Assembly: GCA_964035795.1 (NCBI GenBank)
Contig: OZ038326.1
Location: forward strand, 8,176,729-8,240,728
Direction of reading: 5' to 3'
Origin: Pterobdella sp. o SKG-2022
Taxonomy: Eukaryota > Annelida > Clitellata > Hirudinida > Piscicolidae
DNA length: 64,000 nucleotides
In this document: in pieces, positions 1 through 10,369 of the stretch
How positions within the stretch are numbered: the stretch's first letter is position 1
Layout: each line of letters opens with the position of its first letter
Notes under the pieces: model-generated
Database searches by the model: none
What the model saw: only the letters and a program-made list of their open reading frames with translations
Told to the model about the DNA's origin: nothing
Program-made: the position numbers and the translations under genes

Positions 1-330
1 CGAGTGGATCCGCACAAACCACGTCTAGCTTACTTTTGTCATTCAATATGAGCTCGTTTCAAGTCTTTTTGGGCCTACCAGGCTTCTTGCAAGTATCTAA
101 ATCCAACTTTCGCACCTGAGAAATCCAAACCACGCTACGCTCTACATGTCCAAACCACCTCATTCTGCTTGTACGAAGAACTACCTTAACATCCCGATTG
201 CCAAGTTTTGAAAGGAGTGAGAGCAGACGTTATCATTCGTTTTGATGTTGTACATTCATCGAATCATAGCAAGGTCGTTTTGTCCAAGGCAGTTCAAGGT
301 GGAAACTGTTACGGGCCATGTTTCAGCGGC
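1..330 (-). mobile_element. LINE reverse-transcriptase C-terminal fragment
   Basis: Read on the minus strand, about 40-290 encodes the conserved tail found downstream of the reverse transcriptase in many animal LINEs: a block reading RMRWFGHVERS, then WISQVRKLDLDT and a GRPKKT-type block, with stops further on. It is a decayed 5'-truncated piece, cut by the window edge. I see no intact ORF. It lies on the same strand as the ABCC exons just upstream, so it is probably inside an intron of that gene. Confidence 0.6.
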
Positions 331-666
331 ATGTTTGACATAAGTTGAATAGATACTCTGAAAAATGTTCCAAAACGACATAGAACTTACTCAACATCAT
401 AAAACACAACATGGAACCTCAAACAGACCTGGAAAACTTTGCATTTGGCTGCGACCCAAGAGTTGATTGGCAACATGGCCACCATCACGCCTAGTCCTGT
501 GAGACAGGGAGGTCCTGTGTGGTTGAAAACCCTAATCAAAACTCTGTTCACCAAAAATTTTTATAGCGAATGTAATTTTTGAAAATAATGATCGCGCAAA
601 GTTGTTTTATAGATTTTATAAAATATTTTTTTAAATTCCTTGGAATCAAAGTGGATAAGTGACCAC

Positions 667-1272
667 CCGGGCAACCACATGACCCACCAAGCAGCTGCCA
701 GAGAAGGTGTAGACATATGCCAGTCTGCAGAGGAAAGGACCACAGGTAGTTGAGCATCGATACCACATCCACCACTTTCTGAACATCCACCGTCATCAAG
801 TTAACCACCTTCGATAACTCCCCCCCTCCCCTTCTCATCAGCTGATTAGGTGGTTTCCCAACATTTGAGTCTTCATTCAATAGATTGAATAAGGAGTATA
901 TTTAAATATAATATGAACCGAAGCAAGTTTTTTTACTTTTCGATAGATGGCGTTGTAGAGGATAGTGTGTACCCTGAATGAGACAATGTTGTACATGAAA
1001 GTACAATGGTTTTTGAGAAGTGTGTGGGTGCTTGAACAGACGAACAACATCACAACCACCACCATTAACTCCGAGGTCGGTACACTGGCATCTCTACAAA
1101 ACTTAATCATTATCCTGCAAACAAGATCGGAGTTTTAAGTTGATTACATTAAGAACTTATCAAACCAAACAATAAAGAAATCCTCATTCATTCAGGGTCC
1201 TCACTTGAGCAGCAGAGGAGATGCTAACATGAGGGTGTCAGAAACAATGTTGATGGAGGCTGCCTTCAAGTA
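667..1272 (-). CDS. ABCC/MRP-type ABC transporter, three internal exons (partial)
   Basis: Three minus-strand exons join in consistent phase: 1205-1272, 937-1093 and 667-841. Together they read like the first membrane-spanning domain of multidrug-resistance-protein (ABCC) transporters. The first has a hydrophobic helix ending SPLLLK. The second is a long hydrophobic helix ending ILYNAIYRK, matching the GAVYRK segment of the family. The third contains ELSKVVNLMTVDVQKVVD and LWSFPLQ, the hallmark 'VNLMSVDAQ...IWSAPLQ' region. The protein would be an ATP-driven exporter of organic anions in the plasma or vacuolar membrane. Upstream exons (perhaps around 1450-1700, phase unresolved) and the nucleotide-binding domains are not seen; the downstream part must lie left of the window. 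Exon limits are inferred from GT/AG and phase only. Confidence 0.62.
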
Positions 1273-1784
1273 CTCCCTCCACACACAACGCACCAACACC
1301 CGCACCAACCCCATTTTATTCCCCCTATCTTCATCCGTTGTTTTGTTATCACATTTGTCGCCAACAATTGATTTGTATTGAGTTTTTTCTGTTTTGTAAA
1401 GCTAATGTGAGATTCAATTGAAATTTCAGTAACTCCACCCAGCAAATATAATATTTCACCTGTCGAACCCTTTTTTGATTCATAGAAGCACTCGCCTCCA
1501 TGAACAGCACAAGGTTCATGCATGAACTCCTTCAAACAAGCCACATCTTCACATGCCTTTTGCAAGAGTTTGGTGAGATGGCTGGAAGTGAGGGTGTGTT
1601 TCAAGGGCCACACCTCCCTTTCTACCTCACTCCCTCTCCCGACTCTCAGCACCAACCTTTTGAGAGTTTCAATGTGAATTTTGGTCATTATTGGATTTAT
1701 GAATATGTTTGAAGTTGAAAAGTGGGTACCTTGAAAACCACCAAAAAAAGAAATGTGAAGCAATGCATGCTTTTGATTGTGGAA

Positions 1785-1995
1785 GATTGTTCTGTGGGGG
1801 ATGGGTGGGTGGGTGATGTGGTGTGGATGGGTTTATGATGTGATGTGGATGGGTTTATGATGTGATGTGGATGGGTTTATGATGTGATGTGGATGAGTGG
1901 GTGATATGGTGTGGATGGGTGAGTGATGTTGTGTAGATGGGTGGGTGATGTGGTTTAGATGGGTGGGTGATGTGGTGTAGAGTGGATGATGTTGT
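1785..1995. repeat. Minisatellite, about 21-23 bp unit (GATGTGGATGGGTTTAT type)
   Basis: Tandem, slightly diverged copies of a G/T-rich unit built from gatgtgg, atgggt and ttatgatgt. Open frames across it are products of the repeat and not genes. Confidence 0.8.
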
Positions 1996-2154
1996 GTGAG
2001 AAGATGTGTGAAGTGAGAGATATGGTTTAGATAGATAAGTGCCATAAAAGATTTGTTTCTGATTAAATGAGATTAATAATATGAGATTATTTTTGATAGT
2101 GGATTCAAAGTGAGGTGTGTGAGAATGGTGTAGAATAGGGATATGCTGTGAGGT

Positions 2155-2288
2155 AAAGAAACAAAAAGTATTTATCAAGCTAAAAAACTTTTCGTAAGCC
2201 TAACTTACGTAATCAATTTGATAACTTGATGATGTAAGTTAGGCTTACGAGAAACTTTTTAGCTTTATAAATACTTTGTGTTTGTTCA
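2155..2288. repeat. Foldback (inverted-repeat) element, about 134 bp
   Basis: The arms at 2167-2208 and 2234-2275 are near-perfect reverse complements separated by about 25 bp. Each arm carries the GTAAG-N5-CTTAC mini-hairpin next to a TTTTCG-type block that recurs through the window. The right flank (TTGTGTTTGTT, then GGCTATTCTACTTCA) recurs near 24080-24123 and 41755-41800. It is a non-autonomous mobile element by appearance; no coding capacity. Confidence 0.7.
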
Positions 2289-2559
2289 CCTCGCTATTTA
2301 TTTAAGGCTATTCTACTTCATCGAGATGATATGATGCATTTAGGTGTTTTTGAGAGTGTGGTGTGGTTTGGTGTGGTGAGATGTGGTGTGGTTTGGTGGC
2401 GGTGTGGCGAGCAACAAACCTTTGCAACTTTTTCATTGCAACAAGCAGTGAGGAACAGAAGAGTGATGTTGAGCAACAAATATAAAAACAGTATAATGAA
2501 GTAGAAAGTTTTCTTCTGCAATTTTATCATTCTTATTATTTAGTTTGCAAAGTTCAACT

Positions 2560-3275
2560 TGAATCATCATCATCATCACTGATTTGTGAGTTTCTCATGA
2601 AGCATCATATGCAATAATTTTATAAAGCAGTCATCACCCTCAACATTATCATAAACACATTTATCATCATCATCATCACCATTGTTATCATCATCACTAT
2701 CGTCATCAGCATCACCATCATCATCATCACTATTGTTATCATCATCACTATCGTCATCAGCATCACCATCATCATCATCACTATTGTTATCATTACCACT
2801 ATCAGCATCACCATCATCATCATCACCATTGCTATCATTATCACTATCGTCATCATCATCATCATCATCATCATCACCATTGTTATCATCATCACTATCG
2901 TCATCAGCATCACCATCATCATCATCACTATTGTTATCATTACCACTATCAACATCACCATCATCATCAACATCATCACCATTGTTATCATCATCACTAT
3001 CGTCATCAGCATCATCATCATCATCATCACCATTGCTATCATTATCACTATCATCCTCAGCATCACCATCATCATCATCACTATTGTTATCATTACCACT
3101 ATCAGCATCAGCCTCACCATCATCATCATCACTATTGTTATCATTACCACTATCAGCATCACCATCATCATCATCATCACCATTGCTATCATTATCACTA
3201 TCATCATCAGCATCACCATCATCATCATCACCATTTATATCATTCTCACTATCATCATCATCAACATCATCAGCC
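2560..3275. repeat. (ATC)n / (TCA)n microsatellite array
   Basis: About 700 bp of imperfect ATC triplet repeats with interspersed variants (ATTGTTATC, CACTATCGTC) that themselves recur as a higher-order unit of about 60-80 bp. The long Ser-, Met- or Ile-rich frames here are repeat artefacts. Confidence 0.95.
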
Positions 3276-3494
3276 CGGCGGAAGAACCCACCTTCTCGTG
3301 GTGCCGGGTGTGCACTCCAACAGGAGTGTCGAAGAGGTTCTAAACCACGTCAGCTTCCAACCACAAAGCATTTCGAGAATTCATCCATTATTTTTATCGC
3401 TGCTCACCAAAAGTAACAAACAACTCAAAGCTGCAAGTTTCTTTCGGTACTCGCTCCAAAAAGTGTCGGAAGTCTTTGGAAGCTGGCGCTCAAG
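3276..3494. other. Unique, GC-richer insert splitting two ATC arrays
   Basis: About 220 bp of non-repetitive sequence begins at CCCGGCGGAAGAACCC and sits between two arrays of the same triplet repeat. No protein family was recognised on either strand. It looks like a short insertion into, or a seed for, the microsatellite. Confidence 0.5.
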
Positions 3495-3868
3495 AACAAC
3501 AACAACAATCACCATCATCATTTTTATCACCATTGTTAGCATCATCACCATCATCATCTTCATTACCATTGTTATCATCATCACCATCATCATCATCATG
3601 ATCTTCATCACCATCGTTATCATCATCACCATCATCATCTTCATCACCATTGTTAGCATCATCACCATCATCATCTTCATCACCATTGTTAGCATCATCA
3701 CCATCATCATCTTCATCACCATTGTTATCATCATCACCATCATCATCTTCATCACCATTGTTATCATCATCACCATCATCATCACCATCACCATCATCAT
3801 CACCATCACCATCATCATCATCTTCATCACCATTGTTATCATCATCATCATCATCATCACTAGCTTAA
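3495..3868. repeat. (ATC)n / (TCA)n microsatellite array, second block
   Basis: Imperfect ATC repeat with recurring 'ATCTTCATCACCATTGTTA' variants. Apparent ORFs on both strands are repeat artefacts. Confidence 0.95.
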
Positions 3869-3899
3869 ATAAATGAAATTAATAAAAATATATTTCCCT

Positions 3900-5300
3900 A
3901 AACATCCCAAATGCTTTCAGAAAGTTATACAAGTGTTTTAATCAACAATGTAATTATATAGTTATTTTTGAACCTGGTGATAGACGTGGTGCATGTAAAT
4001 AGACACAACCAGAGTGCAAGAGAGCTTAAAATAGAATTGTAAAAAGCTGCGACGTTGTGCATGCAGTCGATCATATTGCACCAGAAAAACTGAAAACAAC
4101 TGTTTAAGAATGATTTGATGTTTATCAAGTTTTTCAAAAAGATCTGATGACTCACCTCAGCAACAAACAAAACTAAAGCACTGAGGCAATGCAGATGATT
4201 CTCAATTTTGCTGCCATAAAACCTTTCTAATACTTCTATAAATACAAGAATGACACAAATGGACTGAAGAACCTGGTTTAATGTTAAAAAGTCCCTTACA
4301 TGGCACATCAAATTCATAAATTGATATTATGAATAAGTAAATTAGCCCATAACAAAAACGATTTAAACCAAACACTTTTATTAACTAAATAATAACGAGA
4401 AGCTTTTAGTAAGTTGAACTTTCCTCATCAAGTATGCAAACTTAAATTATTTACTAACAGTTTTACTTGAGTTCAATGTGTTTATTGGGAGTTTCTTTTT
4501 GTAGAAATGAGTCAAATAGATATGAATAAATGCAAAAATAAGAAATGAAATAGAACATGAAACGAGCAAAAAATTTATAAGCCAGGTTTCTTTTATCCAG
4601 GGAAAGAGCTGAATATTCAAATTTGAAAAAAATTATTTTGAAATGAAATTTTGAATTAAATTATTATTGACCTCAATTTCAAAATGTCAGTAACTTACTT
4701 GCATAATAATCTAAATCTATTTCAAGGCTTAAATGTTAAATTCACTTTTAAGAGGTAAGTTCAGAAAAAAAAATTCTATTTAATAGCTGCCAAAAATTTT
4801 ATTTCAAAACTTTACTTGTGATTTTTTTTTAATAACTTTTTAATATTTGTTCACAATATTTTAATAAACTGTAAACTAATGCAATTCAAATCGAACACTA
4901 AACGTAAAGAAGTTCCAAGGTACGAAGCACTGCTTTTAGATTAGCCAATTAGCTATGCACCAATCATATGCTTTGTTAAGATTTTGTTAAAATTTATTAT
5001 TTATTTTTAGAATTAAAATTATGCACAATGAACATTTTTTATTTAAAATCTTTTTAAAAAACCCCAAATGTGGATTTTCAACGCTGATAAGTCAATCCAA
5101 ATGTATGCAAATCAATTTCCATGTATCATAATGTTTAAATATTCATGGATTGTACAAACAGCTTTGTTAGTTGATAAATGTTAGTTTTTTTTTCATAAAA
5201 CTTCTAAAAACGATTATTTCAGTACTTTTCAAGAATTTTTTTGAAATTTCATGATTGGTTCAGGTACCATAGGCTTGATCTTAAACACCTGCCTATTCGC
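3900..5300. other. AT-rich intergenic or intronic DNA, no recognised gene
   Basis: No protein family, RNA gene or clear repeat was recognised in this stretch. It is A/T-rich with short runs of T. One copy of the conserved hairpin module follows at about 5318-5356. Confidence 0.5.
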
Positions 5301-5397
5301 GAAGTGCCTGTCACTAAACGCACGAAGCTTTTCGCAAGACGAACTCACATTATCAGGCAAACTCATTTTTCAGAGACATCTTATGTATGTTTTGTAT

Positions 5398-5543
5398 AGC
5401 AATTAAACTTTAAAAACATGAATTGAGGATGCATACATTTATCGATGCTAATGTTTTATGATAAGGCTATACTTATCGAAAATTATAGTTTTTATTTTAA
5501 ATAAATGTATGAATTCTCAATTGATGTTTTTAAAGTTTAAGTA
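5398..5543. repeat. Foldback element, about 146 bp
   Basis: The left arm (5398-5440, containing AACTTTAAAAACATGAATTG) and right arm (5502-5543) are reverse complements with only a few mismatches, enclosing about 60 bp. No coding capacity. It lies 40 bp from a copy of the GTAAG/CTTAC hairpin module. Confidence 0.65.
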
Positions 5544-5934
5544 AACTAATGGAGCACTAGCAACTAGAACATTTTCGACTGATTGTCATGTCTAAGTCGT
5601 ATTGAAACTTTTCGGGCACGGATCATGTAGTTTTCATTGAGTTTGAATGAAGTTATAATTGAAGAAACATCTCGTTGCTTTTTTGTAGGCATATTTATTT
5701 AATATTTTCAGTAATAACGCCATTTTTTTCCAAAAATTTTCAATCTAGTAATGATATTCAAGCGCTTTGATAAAGGTTTCTGTGAGAATGTGTATTTGAG
5801 AGGGAATGTAAAAATATTGAAAGCAGTAGTCTGAAAAATGAAACAGAAATAATAAACAGTGTGTTATGAGCTTTTGGGTTTGCTCATCTTCATGTCGAGT
5901 GTGACTAAACTCGATAGTGCCAATGCCTTTCAAG

Positions 5935-6050
5935 TCAGTATGGCTCAGTTGGTAGAACATCAGAGTAATTATTTAAACTTGTTTGATCGCATGTTGTGCC
6001 AACAGTTGGCGCTTTTTCCACGTTGTTAATGTTAAAACCACTTTTTCAGC
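5935..6050 (+). mobile_element. Degenerate tRNA-derived SINE copy
   Basis: It begins GTCAGTATGGCTCAGTTGGTAG, a box A-like tRNA head, and continues with a decayed anticodon arm and a box B-like TTTGATCGC. It matches the clearer copies at 6475, 24128, 37975 and 48769 but is more diverged. Confidence 0.5.
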
Positions 6051-6474
6051 ATCAGCCAAATTGAAAATCATGAATATCCCATGATCCCCTCAAAAAGTAC
6101 GGGTATTCGAATGTAGTGAGGTTCAAATTTCAAAATGAGGAATAATGAGTTTTGAGTTAGTGCATCGTGCTGTTGATCAAGTGCATGCCAAACAAAACCC
6201 AAAGATGTTTGAAACTTAATTGTAAAGCTTTACTATTGTAAAGAAAACCATCATCAAGTTGGTAATAATCAGAAACTTCTCAATAAACGACCAAAAGCAA
6301 GAATGAGAAGAAAAATGCTGGATTGCATGATGGAAGAGGGTTTTGGAGCACTCAAGAGAAAGGCTGAAGATAGAAGCACCTGATTTGAGAAACCTGCCGA
6401 TGGCAGAATAACTGATTGATTGATTTTCAATAAACTTGCAACCCCCTTGTGTTGTATTTCAGCACTATTGGCCC

Positions 6475-6785
6475 GTATAGCTCAGTGGTTGAGCATTAGA
6501 CTAATTATCTAAAAGTTACCGGGATCGATCCCGCGTGGGCCGACAATTAGCCCCTGTTCCACAGTGTGTTTTCGCCACATTAAATTTGTAGCAAGCGCTT
6601 TGATCTATAAGGAAATGCGCTTTATAAATACCGCATTACATTACCGGGTTCGATCCCGCGTGGGCCAACAATTACAATCATCATACTGTTCTACAGTGTG
6701 TTTTCGCTACTTAAATTTGTAGCAGTGCGCCTCAGTTGCTTGCCTTGGCGCTAGATAAATAAATTATTTATTTTTTCATTATTTA
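6475..6785 (+). mobile_element. tRNA-derived SINE with a second, 5'-truncated copy behind it
   Basis: The first 73 bp fold like a tRNA: box A (TAGCTCAGTGGTTGAGC), an anticodon arm with loop CTAATTA (anticodon AAT) and box B (GGGATCGATCCC). A body follows with GTTCCACAGTGTGTTTTCGC and a tail with AAGCGCTTTGATC and GCGCTTTATAAAT. At 6644 a second copy begins inside the T-arm and runs to its own diverged tail near 6780, suggesting insertion or recombination between SINEs. Not a functional tRNA gene: it is one of several dispersed copies with a SINE body. Confidence 0.8.
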
Positions 6786-6954
6786 TTTTTATTGATAAAC
6801 TGACAACATTTATGCAAAAAGTTCTCAATCTTCACAATGCCTTCCTCTTAGCTCATCTTATTTATTCATGAGGTTTTACAAGGAGTAACATTCAAGGACA
6901 CAAATGAGGAATATTTTCAAAGTTCTTCGCTCGCCGGTGTACGGCTCCCCTACA

Positions 6955-7385
6955 GTTTCTATAGGTCCATGTTTTGCGCCATTTCAACTCCTTGATCTAT
7001 GTTTAGTTTGTGGGTTTTTAAATGGTGTTTGCTCATTGTGAGAAAACTGGTGCTAGGTCTTCCACGCTTTGCGTCTTTTTTCTTAATGCTTTTGATGGTG
7101 GTTTGTTTAGCTGGAACTAGCTCATCCATGCGCAGAATATGGTCTAAAATTTGCCAGCGTCGCCTTGTCACTACTTGAGAAGCTGGTTTAACCAGAGTAT
7201 TTACGGTTTCTGTTTTCATGCAGTTTGGCCGGAAAAACTTACATGCATGCCGCACCATTCTTTGGTTTAAGCTATTCGCCGATCTAGCCATTCCCTTGTC
7301 CATTGCCCATGGGCTGCAACTAAAAAGCATGGTGCTTTGAAGGTGAGCTTTATATATTTTTATATTAAGTTTGGTAACTAACATG
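6955..7385 (-). mobile_element. LINE fragment, C-terminal region of the polyprotein
   Basis: An open frame of about 141 residues contains YKAHLQSTMLFSCSPWAMDK, RMVRHACKFFRPN, RRRWQILDHILRMDE and a GRPSTS block. These are the standard blocks after the reverse transcriptase palm in many animal LINEs. It resembles the copies at 18.95-20.6 and 41.8-42.8 kb. It is 5'-truncated and not functional. Confidence 0.75.
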
Positions 7386-7654
7386 CAATTACAGAAAGGT
7401 AAACTCTCGAAATAAAGCTAGAACTTTTACCCAGTTTTCTAGCAGAATCTTAATGCTCTTGATTTAAATAATAAAAAAAAAGAGAATGCTCTGTTCATTA
7501 AATAAATTATTTTTATAAAAAATTAACTTTTCAAATCTTTATACATTATGCACGCAATATGGATGCTTGCAACTTCAAAACGTTAAGTTTGCTATTTTCA
7601 TAATGAAACATAGGCTGGTGAAGTCTGCCTTGACCAAATTTAGAGGTTTTCAGA

Positions 7655-7885
7655 TTCTATAGAGCAAGACTGAGTGGGTTCTAGGAATTTATGTGGCAAC
7701 TCGAAGGAGGCAGATGTTGGTGTGCTTGGAGATATTTGCAAAATTGATATCAATTACACAAGGGTTTCAAAGTATTTCAACTCTCTTCAGAGATTCCACA
7801 CGTCATCCCCGTGCGTCTTCACGAGAAGGGAAGGTCTTTTATAGACCGAAATTGGGTTGTTCAAACACAAAGTATTGAAATTTTG
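7655..7885 (+). repeat. Dispersed repeat, copy 1 of a direct pair
   Basis: The stretch around GGAATTTATGTGGCAACTCGAAGG, then GGCAGATGTTGG, ATATTTGCA and TTGATATC, matches 9915-10100 in the same orientation with scattered differences. Function unknown. Confidence 0.55.
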
Positions 7886-8519
7886 AGCATAATAAAACTA
7901 CTATGAAGTTTTTGAAAAGTTTCAAGTTTCAAAACTGACTCCTCGAACTGCCTTCCGAATCAGACTTGATCGCACAAGTTATCGGACTGTTTGCGATGGA
8001 ATGTTTCAAGTTTCTATGCCTGATTATGTATAACTTCAATTCTCAAATCAATTTTTCCAAATTTTGATGATTTTTCATTATTTCATGTAATTTCTAAAAC
8101 TTTAAACTTCCCTATGTTTTATTGATTATTAAAATTCTATATTAAATGCTTCAAATGATCACCATCACACAATTATTCGTTCAATTCATCAAGAGATAGT
8201 AATCCTCATCATCCAATGTCTCATTTGAGAAGCCAGGACTATCAAGGAAGTCTGTAATCCTTGGGTTCCAATATGCCATACTCATTTCCATATGGTATAA
8301 CTGAGAACTGCTGAATTAATATTCATGTGAAATCGAGTAAAGTTTTGTCCAGTTCACTCACGTAAAAGGTTTTTTCCTCCTTTCCATGGAAATACATTTT
8401 GACAAAAAAAAAACCCTGTTGTGGTAGGCTCTGTAAAGAGCTGGCACCCCATTAGTCTGCAGCTTAAATAAATAATGATGATGCTTCAAGTAAGTAAATG
8501 AATAAGTAAAAATAAAATT

Positions 8520-9660
8520 TATTTAGCGCCTCTTGCGCAGCCTTTAGAAACGCTCTACTATGAACTGCTTGAAAAAAAGGGCTTCAAGATTTAAAAAAAT
8601 ATTATAAAATAGAGAAGATTTGAAACTAGAAGGTAAAGAGTTTCAGAGAAAAGATCCAGAAAAAGAAAACTGTTTTAGCATTGGAATGAAAAGAAGAGAC
8701 AATGTAGAGCTGAGAGCAGTAGAAGATCGTAGGCCATCACGCTTAGGAGGTAATATATGCTCTGAAAGATAGGAAGGTGCATTAGAGTGAGAGATTTGTG
8801 TACAGATTTTGTGGAAAGAGCCAAAGTGAAGAGGTAGCAAGTGGAGATCAATAAGAGATGGAGAGAAATGAGAAAATTTAGGAGTATGAAAGACCAGGCA
8901 TGCAGCAGAGTTGAAAGCTTATGTAAAACGAATAGAAAAACAAGAGGTAAACCAGGAAAGAGAAAGCAAGAAATACTAAAAGAAGGGTTAAGATGTTGAA
9001 GAGAAAATGAGTGGTATACATTATCAAAAGCAGAGAAGAATTCAAGAGAAAAAAGAATAGAAGGCTCACCTCGTTGGAAGCTGAATGAGCATCAGTAGAG
9101 ATTTTTAGAAGGCCGGTTTCAGTAATGTGGGAGGGTCAAAAGTCAGGTTAAGAGAAAAAAGTTGTTATAAAAAATGAAATCTGAAAGTTGGAAGTAGATA
9201 GCTTTCTCAAAAAACTTGGGGAAAATAAAGGTTAGTAATGGGGCGGTAGTTTGAGATGATAGAAAGATTGAGAGGAGGTTTTTTCAGTATTGGAGTAACG
9301 GTAGATGATTTAAAAAAAGTGGAAAATTTAGAAGTAGCTAGAGAAAAATTTATACGATTGAGAATAATGGGATAGAAGAAGGAAGAAAGATCATAAAAAA
9401 TTTTGAGAGAAATTAGGTCAAGAAAGCAGGAATATGAGAAGACAGATTTGATTATGGTGAAGAGGTCTGTGAAGGGGTAAGGAAATTTTATTAAAAAAAA
9501 ATAATAATTAAATAAACTAATGAGAATAGAAAATTGAAAAAGAAATTTATCAAAAAAGAAAAAAAGCAGTTCATAATAAAAGCAAACCAAAAGAACGATG
9601 AGTTCTGTGTTTTGCATCTTCTTCAGGTTTTTCACCTTCGTCACATCCCTCACCACATCT
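8520..9660 (-). mobile_element. CR1/L2-like LINE fragment (minus copy)
   Basis: On the minus strand the reverse-transcriptase N-terminal block appears near 9240-9340 (VTPILKKPPLNLSIISNYRP). The C-terminal block follows at 8640-8840 (PPKRDGLRSSTALSS, FSGSFLWNSLPFSF). The 3' end lies near 8524 in a tail containing GCGCCTCTTGCGCAG. Frameshifts and stops are frequent, so it is a decayed copy. It faces the plus-strand copy at 10.37-11.47 kb head to head. Confidence 0.65.
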
Positions 9661-9914
9661 ATCTTCGCACGCGGCCATTTTCATTTATTACCGATGTTAG
9701 ATAATGGTTTTCATTTTGATACTTCCTGAATTGAACATCACTATAATAATCTCCGTAGATTTTGATTATTTTAAGATACACCGTGATAAGAATTGAGGAT
9801 GCTCGATGGGAGAAAAGAGCCTTGGAGGGTCGTCCCCCTTTGAAGTGGCTTCTAACAGCACAAGCGCAGTCAACAGTAACTTGTATATGTTGAAGTTGAG
9901 GTTGTGAGAGATGA

Positions 9915-10100
9915 ACTCTTATATACAAAACTTGAGTGGGTTTAGGAATTGATGTGGAAGCTCGAAGAAGGCAAATGTTGGGAAAATATTTGCATAATTG
10001 ATATTGATTAGATAAAGGATTCAAAGTAATTCTTCTTTCAAGTGTTGATTTGCATATCTTGTGAACAACACAACATCTAACCACACAAGGCTCAAGCCAG
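9915..10100 (+). repeat. Dispersed repeat, copy 2 of a direct pair
   Basis: It matches 7655-7885 (GAGTGGGTTTAGGAATTGATGTGG and following) in the same orientation. It lies between the two CR1-like copies. Confidence 0.5.
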
Positions 10101-10369
10101 AAAGCATTGGACCAATCAGCTTAGAGCACTTGTATTGCAACTCTTAATTTGTAGCATTTGTTTCACTATGAATATATTACTTTTTTACCTATATATAATA
10201 ATTTATGAGCTAACAATCAAACATAATTATTAATTAAAAAAGCATTTAGAGAGCTAAATAGTTTAATATTCAATTAATTAGTTAGCTGAGTATTCAATTG
10301 TTTTTCAAACCAGTGAATCGTTTTATGTTATAAACTTTATTCTTCCTGCTCCCTCGACCTAATTCCTCT

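Noticed and set aside
1266..1763. 165-codon minus-strand frame beside the ABCC exons
   Set aside because: It may contain one real upstream exon (about 1450-1700), but its donor phase does not match the next exon and no family was recognised, so it is not called.
2620..3416. Long Ser-, Met/Ile- or Val-rich open frames on both strands
   Set aside because: They are translations of the ATC triplet array; composition and period follow the repeat.
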